This document shows, in pieces, positions 57,333-64,000 of a DNA stretch of 64,000 nucleotides. Position 1 is the first letter of the stretch. The number at the start of each line of letters is the position of its first letter. Both the position numbers and the translations under genes were made by a program. Under the pieces are notes generated by a model. The model was not told where the DNA came from. It searched no databases and saw only the letters and a program-made list of their open reading frames with translations. The stretch is from Shewanella seohaensis (GTDB taxonomy: Bacteria > Pseudomonadota > Gammaproteobacteria > Enterobacterales > Shewanellaceae): the NCBI RefSeq assembly GCF_025449215.1, contig NZ_CP104900.1, positions 2,728,001-2,792,000 on the forward strand, in the 5' to 3' direction.

Positions 57333-57450
57333 ATTTTTTCAATCTATGTGAACTCACATTTTTCAAAATAGATGAATCCGTTAGTAAATAGCGGCTTATA
57401 ACTTTTTCATTTCACATGAATTTGTTTTTCAAACCATGTGGCGCGCTACA
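57333..57450 (-). promoter_or_regulatory. Right-end transposase binding sites
   Basis: Related sequences in direct orientation: 57333-57355 (ATTTTTTCAATCTATGTGAA..), 57357-57380 (CATTTTTCAAAATAGATGAA..), and 57425-57443 (TTTTTCAAACCATGTGGCG). A weaker one may lie at 57402. They are the inverted form of the left-end sites. The last 28 bases up to the CA at 57449-57450 match the first 28 of the left end, inverted, at about 20 positions. Confidence 0.65.
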
Positions 57451-57464
57451 TAACAAGTAGTAAC
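57451..57464 (+). repeat. 14-bp direct repeat flanking the prophage, right copy
   Basis: TAACAAGTAGTAAC, identical to 19534-19547, directly after the terminal CA. Confidence 0.7.
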
Positions 57465-57980
57465 ATTTATCAAATGTAATAAAATTACTAAACCCGACGA
57501 GCGCGCGAGCTAAGGGTGGAATAGTCCTCAATCCCGCATGGTTTCTCGCTAATTTCGACTTATCAACAAATTCTGTGGATAACCCTGTGAGTTGCGGCTT
57601 GAAACAGGCGGCAAAGCCTTGCTGCACGTGTGATGGACTTAAATTGCACTATTTTGGCGATAAAAATTTAATAGTATATTTATCAAATAGATATGAATTG
57701 CAAGCCTTATCTTTTTGGGTCTTGTTTGAGGTTGCAATTTTGTAAGCAAGTGAAAGTCAACTCTTGTGTATTAATTTGGCATTTCTCCTGTATTTTTGGG
57801 CGTTTTATCGCCAATTTGAGCATTAAAAGCTCGTGGTCAAAAAGTTTCATTTTCTGTCCATCAAACTGTCATTCAGATGCTTTAGGGATTAATGCTCCCT
57901 TTGACTTCTAAAGGAGAACTGCTGGAGCTTGAAGGATGAGTTGATTAGAATGGGGCGACTAACCACAAGGATATGTTCGC
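57465..57980. other. Host intergenic region before uvrB
   Basis: It holds a perfect DnaA box (TGTGGATAA, 57574-57582) facing a near-match TTATCAACA (57560-57568). No LexA box of the CTG-N10-CAG type was found. The one open frame (57693-57911) has no ribosome binding site and an unlikely composition, so no gene is called. In the unoccupied genome this joins the sequence left of 19534. Confidence 0.5.
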
Positions 57981-60002
57981 GTGTCAGAATCTGTTTTTCA
58001 GCTTGAATCTCAATTTGCCCCCGCTGGGGATCAGCCCACGGCTATTGCCAAGTTGGTCGATGGCTTAGAATCGGGCCTTGCTTGCCAAACCTTATTGGGG
58101 GTAACTGGCTCCGGCAAGACATTCACTATCGCCAATGTGATCGCCCAACTGGGGCGCCCAACCATTATTATGGCGCCAAACAAGACGCTGGCGGCGCAGC
58201 TTTATGGTGAGATGAAAGAGTTTTTCCCCAATAATGCGGTGGAATACTTTGTCTCCTATTACGATTATTACCAACCAGAAGCCTACGTGCCCGCATCGAA
58301 CACCTTTATTGAAAAGGATGCGTCGGTTAACGCCCATATCGAGCAAATGCGACTCTCGGCGACGAAAGCACTGTTAGAGCGTAAGGATGTCGTCTTGATT
58401 GCCTCTGTATCGGCCATTTACGGTCTGGGCGATCCCGATTCCTACATGAAGATGCTTTTGCACCTACGCCAGGGCGATACCATGGGGCAGCGGGATATTC
58501 TTAAGCGATTGAGTGAGTTGCAATATACTCGCAACGATCTCGAGTTGCAGCGCGGTACTTTCCGCGCCCGTGGTGAAGTTATCGATATTTTCCCCGCCGA
58601 TTCTGACCGCTACGGGATTCGAGTCGAACTCTTTGACGATGAAATTGAACGCTTAAGCGAGTTTGACCCGTTAACGGGGCAAATTGTTAAGCGTATCGCG
58701 CGCACTACTGTGTATCCGAAAACCCACTATGTGACGCCGCGGGAAAAAATCCTCGAAGCGACCGAGTTAATTAAAGAAGAGCTGCGCGAGCGTAAGCAGT
58801 ATTTGCTCGACAATAATAAGTTGATTGAAGCGCAGCGGATCCACGAGCGGGTGCAATACGATATCGAGATGATGGTCGAACTGGGCTATTGCTCTGGTAT
58901 TGAAAACTACTCCCGCTATCTGTCGGGCCGTGCACCGGGTGAAGGACCGCCGACCTTGCTTGATTATTTACCCGCCGATGGTTTGTTGATTATTGACGAA
59001 TCCCACGTCACTGTGCCGCAAATTGGCGCCATGTATAAGGGTGACCGCTCCCGTAAAACCACGCTTGTGGAATATGGCTTCCGTTTACCCTCGGCGCTGG
59101 ATAACCGGCCGCTGAAGTTTGAAGAGTTTGAGCAATTGATGCCACAGACCATTTATGTGTCGGCAACACCAAACCCTTACGAACTGGATAAGAGTGGTGG
59201 TGAGATTGTTGAGCAAGTTGTTCGGCCAACGGGTTTGCTCGATCCCGAGTTAGAAGTGCGCCCGGTCAGCATTCAAGTGGATGATTTACTCTCCGAGGTT
59301 GCCAAACGCGTCGCCGTCAATGAGCGGGTGCTTGTTACCACCCTAACCAAGCGCATGTCGGAGGATTTAACCGAATACCTCGATGAGCACGGCGTCAAAG
59401 TCCGTTATTTGCACTCGGATATCGATACCGTGGAGCGGGTGGAGATCATTCGGGATCTGCGCCTCGGTAAGTTTGATGTGTTGGTCGGTATCAACTTGCT
59501 GCGTGAAGGTTTAGACATGCCCGAAGTTTCCTTAGTCTGTATTCTCGATGCGGATAAGGAAGGCTTTTTACGTTCGGAACGTTCGCTTATTCAGACCATA
59601 GGTCGCGCCGCGCGTAACGTCAATGGCAAGGTTATCCTCTATGCGGATAGGATCACTCAGTCGATGGCCAAGGCGATGGGTGAAACCGAGCGTCGCCGCG
59701 AGAAACAACACGCCTACAACCTTGAGCATGGCATAGTGCCAAAAGGCGTGGTTAAGCGCATTACCGACGTGATGGATATCGACGATGGCAGAGACACTGA
59801 AAAGGGTTATAGCCCATCGTCACTGGGTAAAGTGGCTGAACCTAAAGCCAAACGTTATCAAGCCGATGCGGCGCAGCTTAGCCATGATATCGACAAACTC
59901 GAGAAGCAAATGCATGAACATGCGCGTAACTTGGAGTTTGAACAGGCGGCGGCCTTGCGTGATGAGGTGAAACGGCTACGGGAGTTGCTGATCACAGCCT
60001 AA
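57981..60002 (+). CDS. uvrB: UvrABC excinuclease subunit B
   Basis: 673 residues, the same as in E. coli. It receives damaged DNA from UvrA and positions UvrC for incision in nucleotide-excision repair. Walker A is [10 protein letters not shown], the beta-hairpin region [12 protein letters not shown], helicase motifs IIDESHVT and QTIGRAARN, and the C-terminal UvrC-binding UVR domain ([19 protein letters not shown]). It begins with GTG; AAGGA lies 10 bases upstream. Confidence 0.98.
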   Translation: MSESVFQLESQFAPAGDQPTAIAKLVDGLESGLACQTLLGVTGSGKTFTIANVIAQLGRPTIIMAPNKTLAAQLYGEMKEFFPNNAVEYFVSYYDYYQPEAYVPASNTFIEKDASVNAHIEQMRLSATKALLERKDVVLIASVSAIYGLGDPDSYMKMLLHLRQGDTMGQRDILKRLSELQYTRNDLELQRGTFRARGEVIDIFPADSDRYGIRVELFDDEIERLSEFDPLTGQIVKRIARTTVYPKTHYVTPREKILEATELIKEELRERKQYLLDNNKLIEAQRIHERVQYDIEMMVELGYCSGIENYSRYLSGRAPGEGPPTLLDYLPADGLLIIDESHVTVPQIGAMYKGDRSRKTTLVEYGFRLPSALDNRPLKFEEFEQLMPQTIYVSATPNPYELDKSGGEIVEQVVRPTGLLDPELEVRPVSIQVDDLLSEVAKRVAVNERVLVTTLTKRMSEDLTEYLDEHGVKVRYLHSDIDTVERVEIIRDLRLGKFDVLVGINLLREGLDMPEVSLVCILDADKEGFLRSERSLIQTIGRAARNVNGKVILYADRITQSMAKAMGETERRREKQHAYNLEHGIVPKGVVKRITDVMDIDDGRDTEKGYSPSSLGKVAEPKAKRYQADAAQLSHDIDKLEKQMHEHARNLEFEQAAALRDEVKRLRELLITA

Positions 60003-60077
60003 TAAAATCTAGGCCTCAGCTGATTTAGACTCAGGACTTTGATCCTAATTAAACTATCCCAAGCTTCTCTACTTAAT

Positions 60078-60116
60078 AAAAAAGCCGCCAACATAACAAT
60101 ATGAGGCGGCTTTTTT
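60078..60116. terminator. Bidirectional terminator between uvrB and the rhombosortase-like gene
   Basis: AAAAAGCCGCC and GGCGGCTTTTTT form a strong stem with a 15-base loop and A/T runs on both sides, between convergent genes. Confidence 0.9.
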
Positions 60117-60142
60117 GTATGGATTAATCAAACTTTGAGGTA

Positions 60143-60759
60143 TTAGCGCTGCGTTTCCTTGGCGAATCTGCTTCGTTGGTACACAAACACCATAAGCGCG
60201 CAGACTAAGCCGCAGATCAGGCCGACTAAATGCGCCTCGGTGGCCACGCGTGCACCAATCATTGCGGTCACATCATCACTGGCGCCATAGAACTGTTCAT
60301 GGCCGACTTTAACTATCACCCCAATAAGCAACAAATAACCCGAGCGCATTTTGCGGCGAATATCCTGCACTGCACCAAAGGTGAATAGCCCGTGTAACAT
60401 GCCACTCAGCCCCACATAACCTAATAACTGCGGATAGCCCAGATACAGACCAATGCCTTCAAACAGACAAAGCAGGATAAACAGCGCGGTTAAGCCCTTG
60501 AGCCGGTAATGAAAGTGGTGCAAAAACAACACTACCCATAATCCTGCGAGGTTCATCAGCAGGTGCCAATGATTGGTATGCAGCAGATTGCCTGTGATCA
60601 GGCGCCACCACTGGCCATCACTGATGGCGCTGCGGCGATAGGCGAGCAGGTTATCTATGCTCGGGGCAAAAAGTCCCGCAACATACAAGAGTGCGCAGAG
60701 CAGACTGACGATTAGCGCCAACCAATAGGGGCCGAGTTTTTTAACGTCACCAGTCTCAC
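60143..60759 (-). CDS. rrtA: Rhombosortase-like rhomboid protease, one frameshift near start
   Basis: A six-helix rhomboid-family membrane protease. The catalytic serine is in VGLSGMLHG and the histidine in [22 protein letters not shown] is also typical. In Shewanella and Vibrio this form is rhombosortase, which processes GlyGly-CTERM proteins. As written the frame has no good start before a TTG at 60721. One more base in the T run at 60737-60742 gives a GTG start at 60759 overlapping the queC stop (GTGA) and a protein of 205 residues beginning [18 protein letters not shown]. Confidence 0.78.
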
Positions 60760-61475
60760 GCCTGCGGTTTACCCGTTTCAGTCGCCTTGTCGAGTGAGGC
60801 CATTACCTCTGCTTTATTTTGCAGGTAATCCTCTAAGCCGCGTTTACGAAGATGGCAGGCTGGGCAATCACCGCAACCATCGCCGACAATGCCGTTATAA
60901 CAGGTCAGGGTATGGTGGCGAACCAAATCGAGCTGCTGATATTTATCGGCTAGCGCCCAAGTTTGGGCCTTGTTGAGCCACATTAATGGCGTGATGATCT
61001 CAAGCTTTTTATCCATGCCTTGCACTAGTGCCGATTCCATCGCGCATACAAAGTCGTGGCGACAGTCGGGATAACCGGAAAAATCGGTTTCGCAAACACC
61101 AGTAATAATCGCCTCGGCCCCTAATTGGTAGGCGTAGATCCCCGCCAAAGTCAAAAACAGGATATTACGGCCGGGCACAAAGGTATTGGGCAAGCCATTT
61201 TCCATTAATTCGTGGGATACAGGGATCGCATCGCGGGTGAGGGCAGAAATAGCTAACTCATTGAGTAAACTCACATCCATCACTTTATGGCTAGTGATCT
61301 TTAAGCGCTTGGCGAGGGATTTAGCAACTTCAATTTCTTCACGGTGACGCTGACCATAATCGAAGGTGATCCCGTGGACTTCATCAAACTGAGTTAAGGC
61401 TTGAATAAGACAAGTCGTTGAGTCTTGTCCGCCACTGAAAACCACTACCACCTTTGAAACTGATGCTGCTGACAT
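60756..61475 (-). CDS. queC: 7-cyano-7-deazaguanine synthase QueC
   Basis: 239 residues from the ATG at 61475. It converts 7-carboxy-7-deazaguanine to preQ0, in the queuosine pathway. The ATP-pyrophosphatase motif is [14 protein letters not shown], and zinc-binding cysteines lie at the end ([16 protein letters not shown]). Divergent from queE, the preceding enzyme of the pathway. Confidence 0.97.
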   Translation of the reverse strand: MSAASVSKVVVVFSGGQDSTTCLIQALTQFDEVHGITFDYGQRHREEIEVAKSLAKRLKITSHKVMDVSLLNELAISALTRDAIPVSHELMENGLPNTFVPGRNILFLTLAGIYAYQLGAEAIITGVCETDFSGYPDCRHDFVCAMESALVQGMDKKLEIITPLMWLNKAQTWALADKYQQLDLVRHHTLTCYNGIVGDGCGDCPACHLRKRGLEDYLQNKAEVMASLDKATETGKPQA

Positions 61476-61663
61476 AGGATCCACTTAAATTGACACATAA
61501 AATAGGGCGTAAGTGTAACTCAGGCGCTAGGGCTTGCAAACTCTTTGCTGACGCGTGGCGACGGGTATTCGGCACTTGGTATCACAATGGCTGAGGCGGT
61601 AAAAACTTGCAGCTGCAGCTAAAATCCTCTATAAATGCCGCCCCAGAAAAACGGAACGCTAGC

Positions 61664-62332
61664 ATGAATTACCCAGTCAACGAAGTCTTTGAAACCATTC
61701 AAGGTGAAGGTGTCTTTACCGGAGTGCCCGCCATTTTTGTGCGTTTACAGGGTTGCCCTGTGGGATGTGCTTGGTGTGATACGAAACAGACTTGGGATCT
61801 GCTTGAGGAAAATAAGGTGTCACCCGAACAAGTGATCACCGTCGATGGCTCCGTGGGGCGCTGGGCAAACCATACGGCGCAGAGTCTTATCGAGGCTTTC
61901 AACGCTAAGGGATACACGGCGCGCCATGTGGTGATCACAGGTGGTGAGCCTTGTATGTACGATCTGAATGAATTAACTCACACGCTTCATGCTGCCGGTT
62001 TTGCCACTCAAATCGAGACCAGTGGCACCTTTGAGGTGAAGTGCGATGCTGATACCTGGGTAACTGTCTCGCCCAAGATCAATATGAAAGGTGGTTATCA
62101 GGTGTTAGCGCAGGCCTTGATCCGCGCCAACGAGATTAAGCACCCGATAGCGACCGAAAATCATATCGACGAACTCGATGAGTTACTCAAAGGGATTGAT
62201 GTGTCAGCGAAAACGATTTGTCTGCAACCGATCAGCCAAAAACCAAGGGCGACGGAATTAGCCATGAAGGTGTGTATTGCCCGCAACTGGCGTTTATCGA
62301 TTCAGACCCATAAGTACTTGAATATCGATTAA
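61664..62332 (+). CDS. queE: 7-carboxy-7-deazaguanine synthase QueE
   Basis: 222 residues from the ATG at 61664; upstream in-frame codons lack a binding site. A radical-SAM enzyme with the cluster motif CPVGCAWC (CxxxCxxC), followed by VVITGGEPCMYDL. It makes CDG from carboxytetrahydropterin in queuosine biosynthesis and feeds QueC, which lies divergently next to it. Confidence 0.97.
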   Translation: MNYPVNEVFETIQGEGVFTGVPAIFVRLQGCPVGCAWCDTKQTWDLLEENKVSPEQVITVDGSVGRWANHTAQSLIEAFNAKGYTARHVVITGGEPCMYDLNELTHTLHAAGFATQIETSGTFEVKCDADTWVTVSPKINMKGGYQVLAQALIRANEIKHPIATENHIDELDELLKGIDVSAKTICLQPISQKPRATELAMKVCIARNWRLSIQTHKYLNID

Positions 62333-62361
62333 TCGCCACTTAGCGCTATGTACTCTTCTTG

Positions 62362-62386
62362 AACGCTCCGAATGGGGCGTTTTTTA
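62362..62386 (+). terminator. Terminator after queE
   Basis: AACGCTCC and GGGGCGTT form an 8-bp stem with one G-T pair and a GAAT loop, followed by T run. Confidence 0.85.
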
Positions 62387-62512
62387 TCAGCAAAATCTAT
62401 GGATTAAAGACAATAGTCTTAAGTAAGCGATAAAAATAACTTTGGATAAGCTGGTGTGCTAGAAAGAAAACTTGGGGAATAAAGCGGTATAAAGAGTGAT
62501 ATGAGAAAGAAG

Positions 62513-62597
62513 TGGTGGAGGGAGAAGGATTCGAACCTTCGAAGGCGGAGCCGTCAGATTTACAGTCTGATCCCTTTGGCCACTCGGGAACCCCTCC
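62513..62597 (-). tRNA. tRNA-Tyr(GTA), promoter-distal copy
   Basis: 85 bases, class II, with long variable arm and encoded CCA. The anticodon loop CTGTAAA gives GTA. It differs from the other two copies by one base in the variable arm (GGCTCCGCC rather than GGCTCAGCC). Confidence 0.97.
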
Positions 62598-62727
62598 ACA
62601 TATTTTCTTCAACTTTTAAGTCCGACTCATCGAGTCTGATTTTAAAGTTATCTTAAATCTTGGCCGGATTTAAGGGTAAAGCAAGTTTACAGCAGACTAA
62701 CGATTGACGAAGAACAGAAGATAAAAG

Positions 62728-62812
62728 TGGTGGAGGGAGAAGGATTCGAACCTTCGAAGGCTGAGCCGTCAGATTTACAGTCTGATCCCTTTGGCCACTC
62801 GGGAACCCCTCC
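62728..62812 (-). tRNA. tRNA-Tyr(GTA), middle copy
   Basis: 85 bases with encoded CCA, GTA anticodon. Identical to the third copy. Confidence 0.97.
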
Positions 62813-62852
62813 ACGAATATCTCTTTATAGTATCGCTAATTGTTAGTGCAAA

Positions 62853-62937
62853 TGGTGGAGGGAGAAGGATTCGAACCTTCGAAGGCTGAGCCGTCAGATT
62901 TACAGTCTGATCCCTTTGGCCACTCGGGAACCCCTCC
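62853..62937 (-). tRNA. tRNA-Tyr(GTA), promoter-proximal copy
   Basis: 85 bases with encoded CCA, GTA anticodon. It lies 16 bases after the -10 element at 62953-62958. Confidence 0.97.
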
Positions 62938-62952
62938 TCAATTGCGGCGGCA

Positions 62953-62981
62953 ATAGTAGTCAGAAACGTTTGGCATGTAAA
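62953..62981 (-). promoter_or_regulatory. Sigma70 promoter of the tRNA-Tyr cluster
   Basis: On the minus strand TTTACA and TACTAT are 17 bases apart and followed by a GC-rich discriminator (TGCCGCCGC). The same -10 hexamer is used by the tRNA-Asn promoter. Confidence 0.75.
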
Positions 62982-63062
62982 GTCTAAATATGAAAATTTT
63001 CCTAAAGTTCTGGTTCAACTGGTCGATTAACTAACAACGAGTTGTTTTAATGATGTTTTTTT

Positions 63063-63550
63063 ATGCAGATCGATGTTCCTTTAATCAACGAAGCCCAAAT
63101 TGGCTCCCGCTTAAATGCGGCAATCGAACACAACAGGCGAGGAGAGTTCGCCCTGTTGCTGTCGCTATTGTCTGCAGACGCGAGGGACATGGCGCAGTTT
63201 CAATGGCAAAAAGAGCTCGATAATGCAGAAAAATTACAACGTCAGTTCGAGTTACCCCCAAGCAAGCGCTTGTGGCGGATTTATCGACGGATAACAAGGT
63301 TACCGACAATAGTGCTGTTTTTGCTGAGCAAGGCGCGAGGGCGTTTCAACTGCAACAGGCATTGCGCCCAGAGGCATTAGTGATCCGCGGTGCTGAGCCT
63401 ATCGCGATGGCCGAAGCCTTAAGCAATTGCGATCTCACCACACGTCTGCGCCAACGTGGCCAGTTGCCATCCCCGAAAATGGACGTCATGCATTTTGCCG
63501 ATCAACTGGCGATTCAACGGAACTTAGTGCCGTTATTGGCCAGCGCCTAA
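63063..63550 (+). CDS. VC2046/SO_2500 family protein, one frameshift
   Basis: 162 residues after repair. The first part (MQIDVPLINEAQIGSRLNAA, FALLLSLLSADARDM) and the second (GARAFQLQQALRPEALVIRG, DVMHFADQLAIQRNLVPL) lie in different frames, joined by one more C in 63255-63259. The family is conserved in Shewanella and Vibrio; the function is unknown. The start has no clear binding site. Confidence 0.7.
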
Positions 63551-63788
63551 CGAGTATGTCGTCTTGCCTCCAAGTCGCTATCGGGCTGTTAAGCAAGATT
63601 CTGTCTTTAAAAGCAATGCTAGGGATTAAAGGAACTTGTTGGCCAAATAGCCGTCAACTGTGTCGATGCACAATAATAAGCGTGAGCTAAAGCTGAGTCT
63701 CTGCCGCCACTGTTACCTATAATAAGGCGTTAATGATGCTGGTTTAAGTTGATGCATCACCCTTACAGCGATTAGAGAGGAAAAACAG

Positions 63789-64000
63789 ATGAAAGGTATC
63801 ATTGCAGGACAAGCGGCTACCGTGAACGACACTTGCACCGATTGCGGCAGTTTTGTGGATATTGGCGCTGTGATTGATGAGCAGGATACAGTGCTGGAGT
63901 TATCCTTCGCGGGTGCAGAGGCTGAGGTCGAAGCGACTAAGATGTTGGAGCGGGCTCAAGCGCGTTTTAGCCAAGCCCAAGGGAATATTGTGCAGGATGA
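63789..64000 (+). CDS. DUF406 (YfcZ/YiiS) family protein, partial
   Basis: Its first 70 residues are visible; the gene runs off the right edge. CTDCGSFVDIGAVIDEQDT and the following AEAEVEATKMLERA match the DUF406 family of small proteins (YfcZ/YiiS) with unknown function. AGAGG lies upstream of the ATG. Confidence 0.75.
   Translation, partial: MKGIIAGQAATVNDTCTDCGSFVDIGAVIDEQDTVLELSFAGAEAEVEATKMLERAQARFSQAQGNIVQD

Larger units (their letters stand above)
19548..57450 (+). mobile_element. Mu-like transposable prophage with siphovirus-type tail
   Basis: 37.9 kb with TG at the left and CA at the right end, related terminal sequences in inverse orientation, and a 14-bp direct repeat outside. 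The gene order is that of Mu: repressor, ner-like, A, B, early genes, gemA, mor-like activator, lysis, gp27-gp30-like, gpG-like, protease/scaffold and major head. After that it departs from Mu: a tail tube and a ~1308-residue tape measure without sheath or baseplate genes, as in the long-tailed transposable phages B3 and D3112. Two AT-rich cargo blocks are inserted. Apart from the homopolymer breaks the core set looks complete, so the prophage may be functional. Confidence 0.92.

Noticed and set aside
57693..57911. Open frame of 72 codons between the prophage and uvrB
   Set aside because: It has no ribosome binding site, is rich in Cys, Phe and Ser, and resembles translated AT-rich intergenic DNA.
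57465..57980. LexA (SOS) box before uvrB
   Set aside because: No CTG-N10-CAG arrangement was found in the 500 bases before the start.

Overview
The window is chromosomal DNA of a gammaproteobacterium, almost certainly a Shewanella. The signs are an rnfABCDGE-nth operon whose RnfC carries a long Lys/Ala-rich tail, a CsrD-like gene beside rnfA, a VC2046/SO_2500-family gene next to a DUF406 gene, a rhombosortase-like gene after queC, and arrays of tRNA-Asn and tRNA-Tyr genes. About 38 kb (19548-57450) is a Mu-like transposable prophage. It combines Mu-type replication and head genes with a long-tailed (siphovirus-type) tail module.

Host, left part. 1-254 is the start of a probable TonB-dependent receptor. 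906-3094 is a GGDEF-like membrane protein overlapping an AraC-type regulator. 3325-8507 holds an LPD1/CLCA_X-type protein with an HExxH motif, a possible GT29-like protein, an exported metallo-beta-lactamase-fold protein, and a PepSY membrane protein with a small partner. 8650-15655 (minus strand) is nth and rnfE-G-D-C-B-A, an ion-pumping electron-transfer complex at the inner membrane. 15781-17685 is a degenerate GGDEF-EAL protein of CsrD type. 17891-18562 holds six tRNA-Asn(GTT) genes behind a strong sigma70 promoter.

Prophage. The ends read TG...CA and carry related inverted sequences. A perfect 14-bp direct repeat lies immediately outside them, which is longer than the 5-bp duplication of Mu. 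From left to right come an S24-type repressor, an operator region with palindromes, a Ner-like gene, the MuA and MuB homologues, small early genes, GemA and a Mor-type activator. A first cargo block follows (27718-29784) with a PRTase/DprA-like pair resembling the ShosTA defence/toxin-antitoxin type. Next are lysis genes (endolysin, Rz, Rz1), a DksA-like zinc-finger gene, packaging and portal genes, gp30 and a gpG-like gene with a tRNA-like element between them. A second cargo block (38302-41772) holds a putative abortive-infection-like membrane protein, an NdpA/YejK-like protein and an uncharacterised membrane protein. Then come the protease with internal scaffold start, the major head protein, the tail genes and, at the right end, a DNA adenine methyltransferase behind a structured leader. 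A 26-bp perfect repeat lies just downstream of each cargo block and just upstream of the lysis and protease genes.

Host, right part. uvrB, a rhombosortase-like protease, queC and queE (queuosine precursor synthesis), three tRNA-Tyr genes, a VC2046/SO_2500-type gene and the start of a DUF406 gene.

Sequence quality. At least thirteen reading-frame breaks, in host and phage alike, are each repaired by adding one base to a short homopolymer run; after repair the reading frames come out as whole codons and match the expected family lengths where those are known. These look like sequencing under-calls, so the broken genes (rnfC, terminase, ndpA-like, protease, major head, tape measure and others) are annotated here as single genes.
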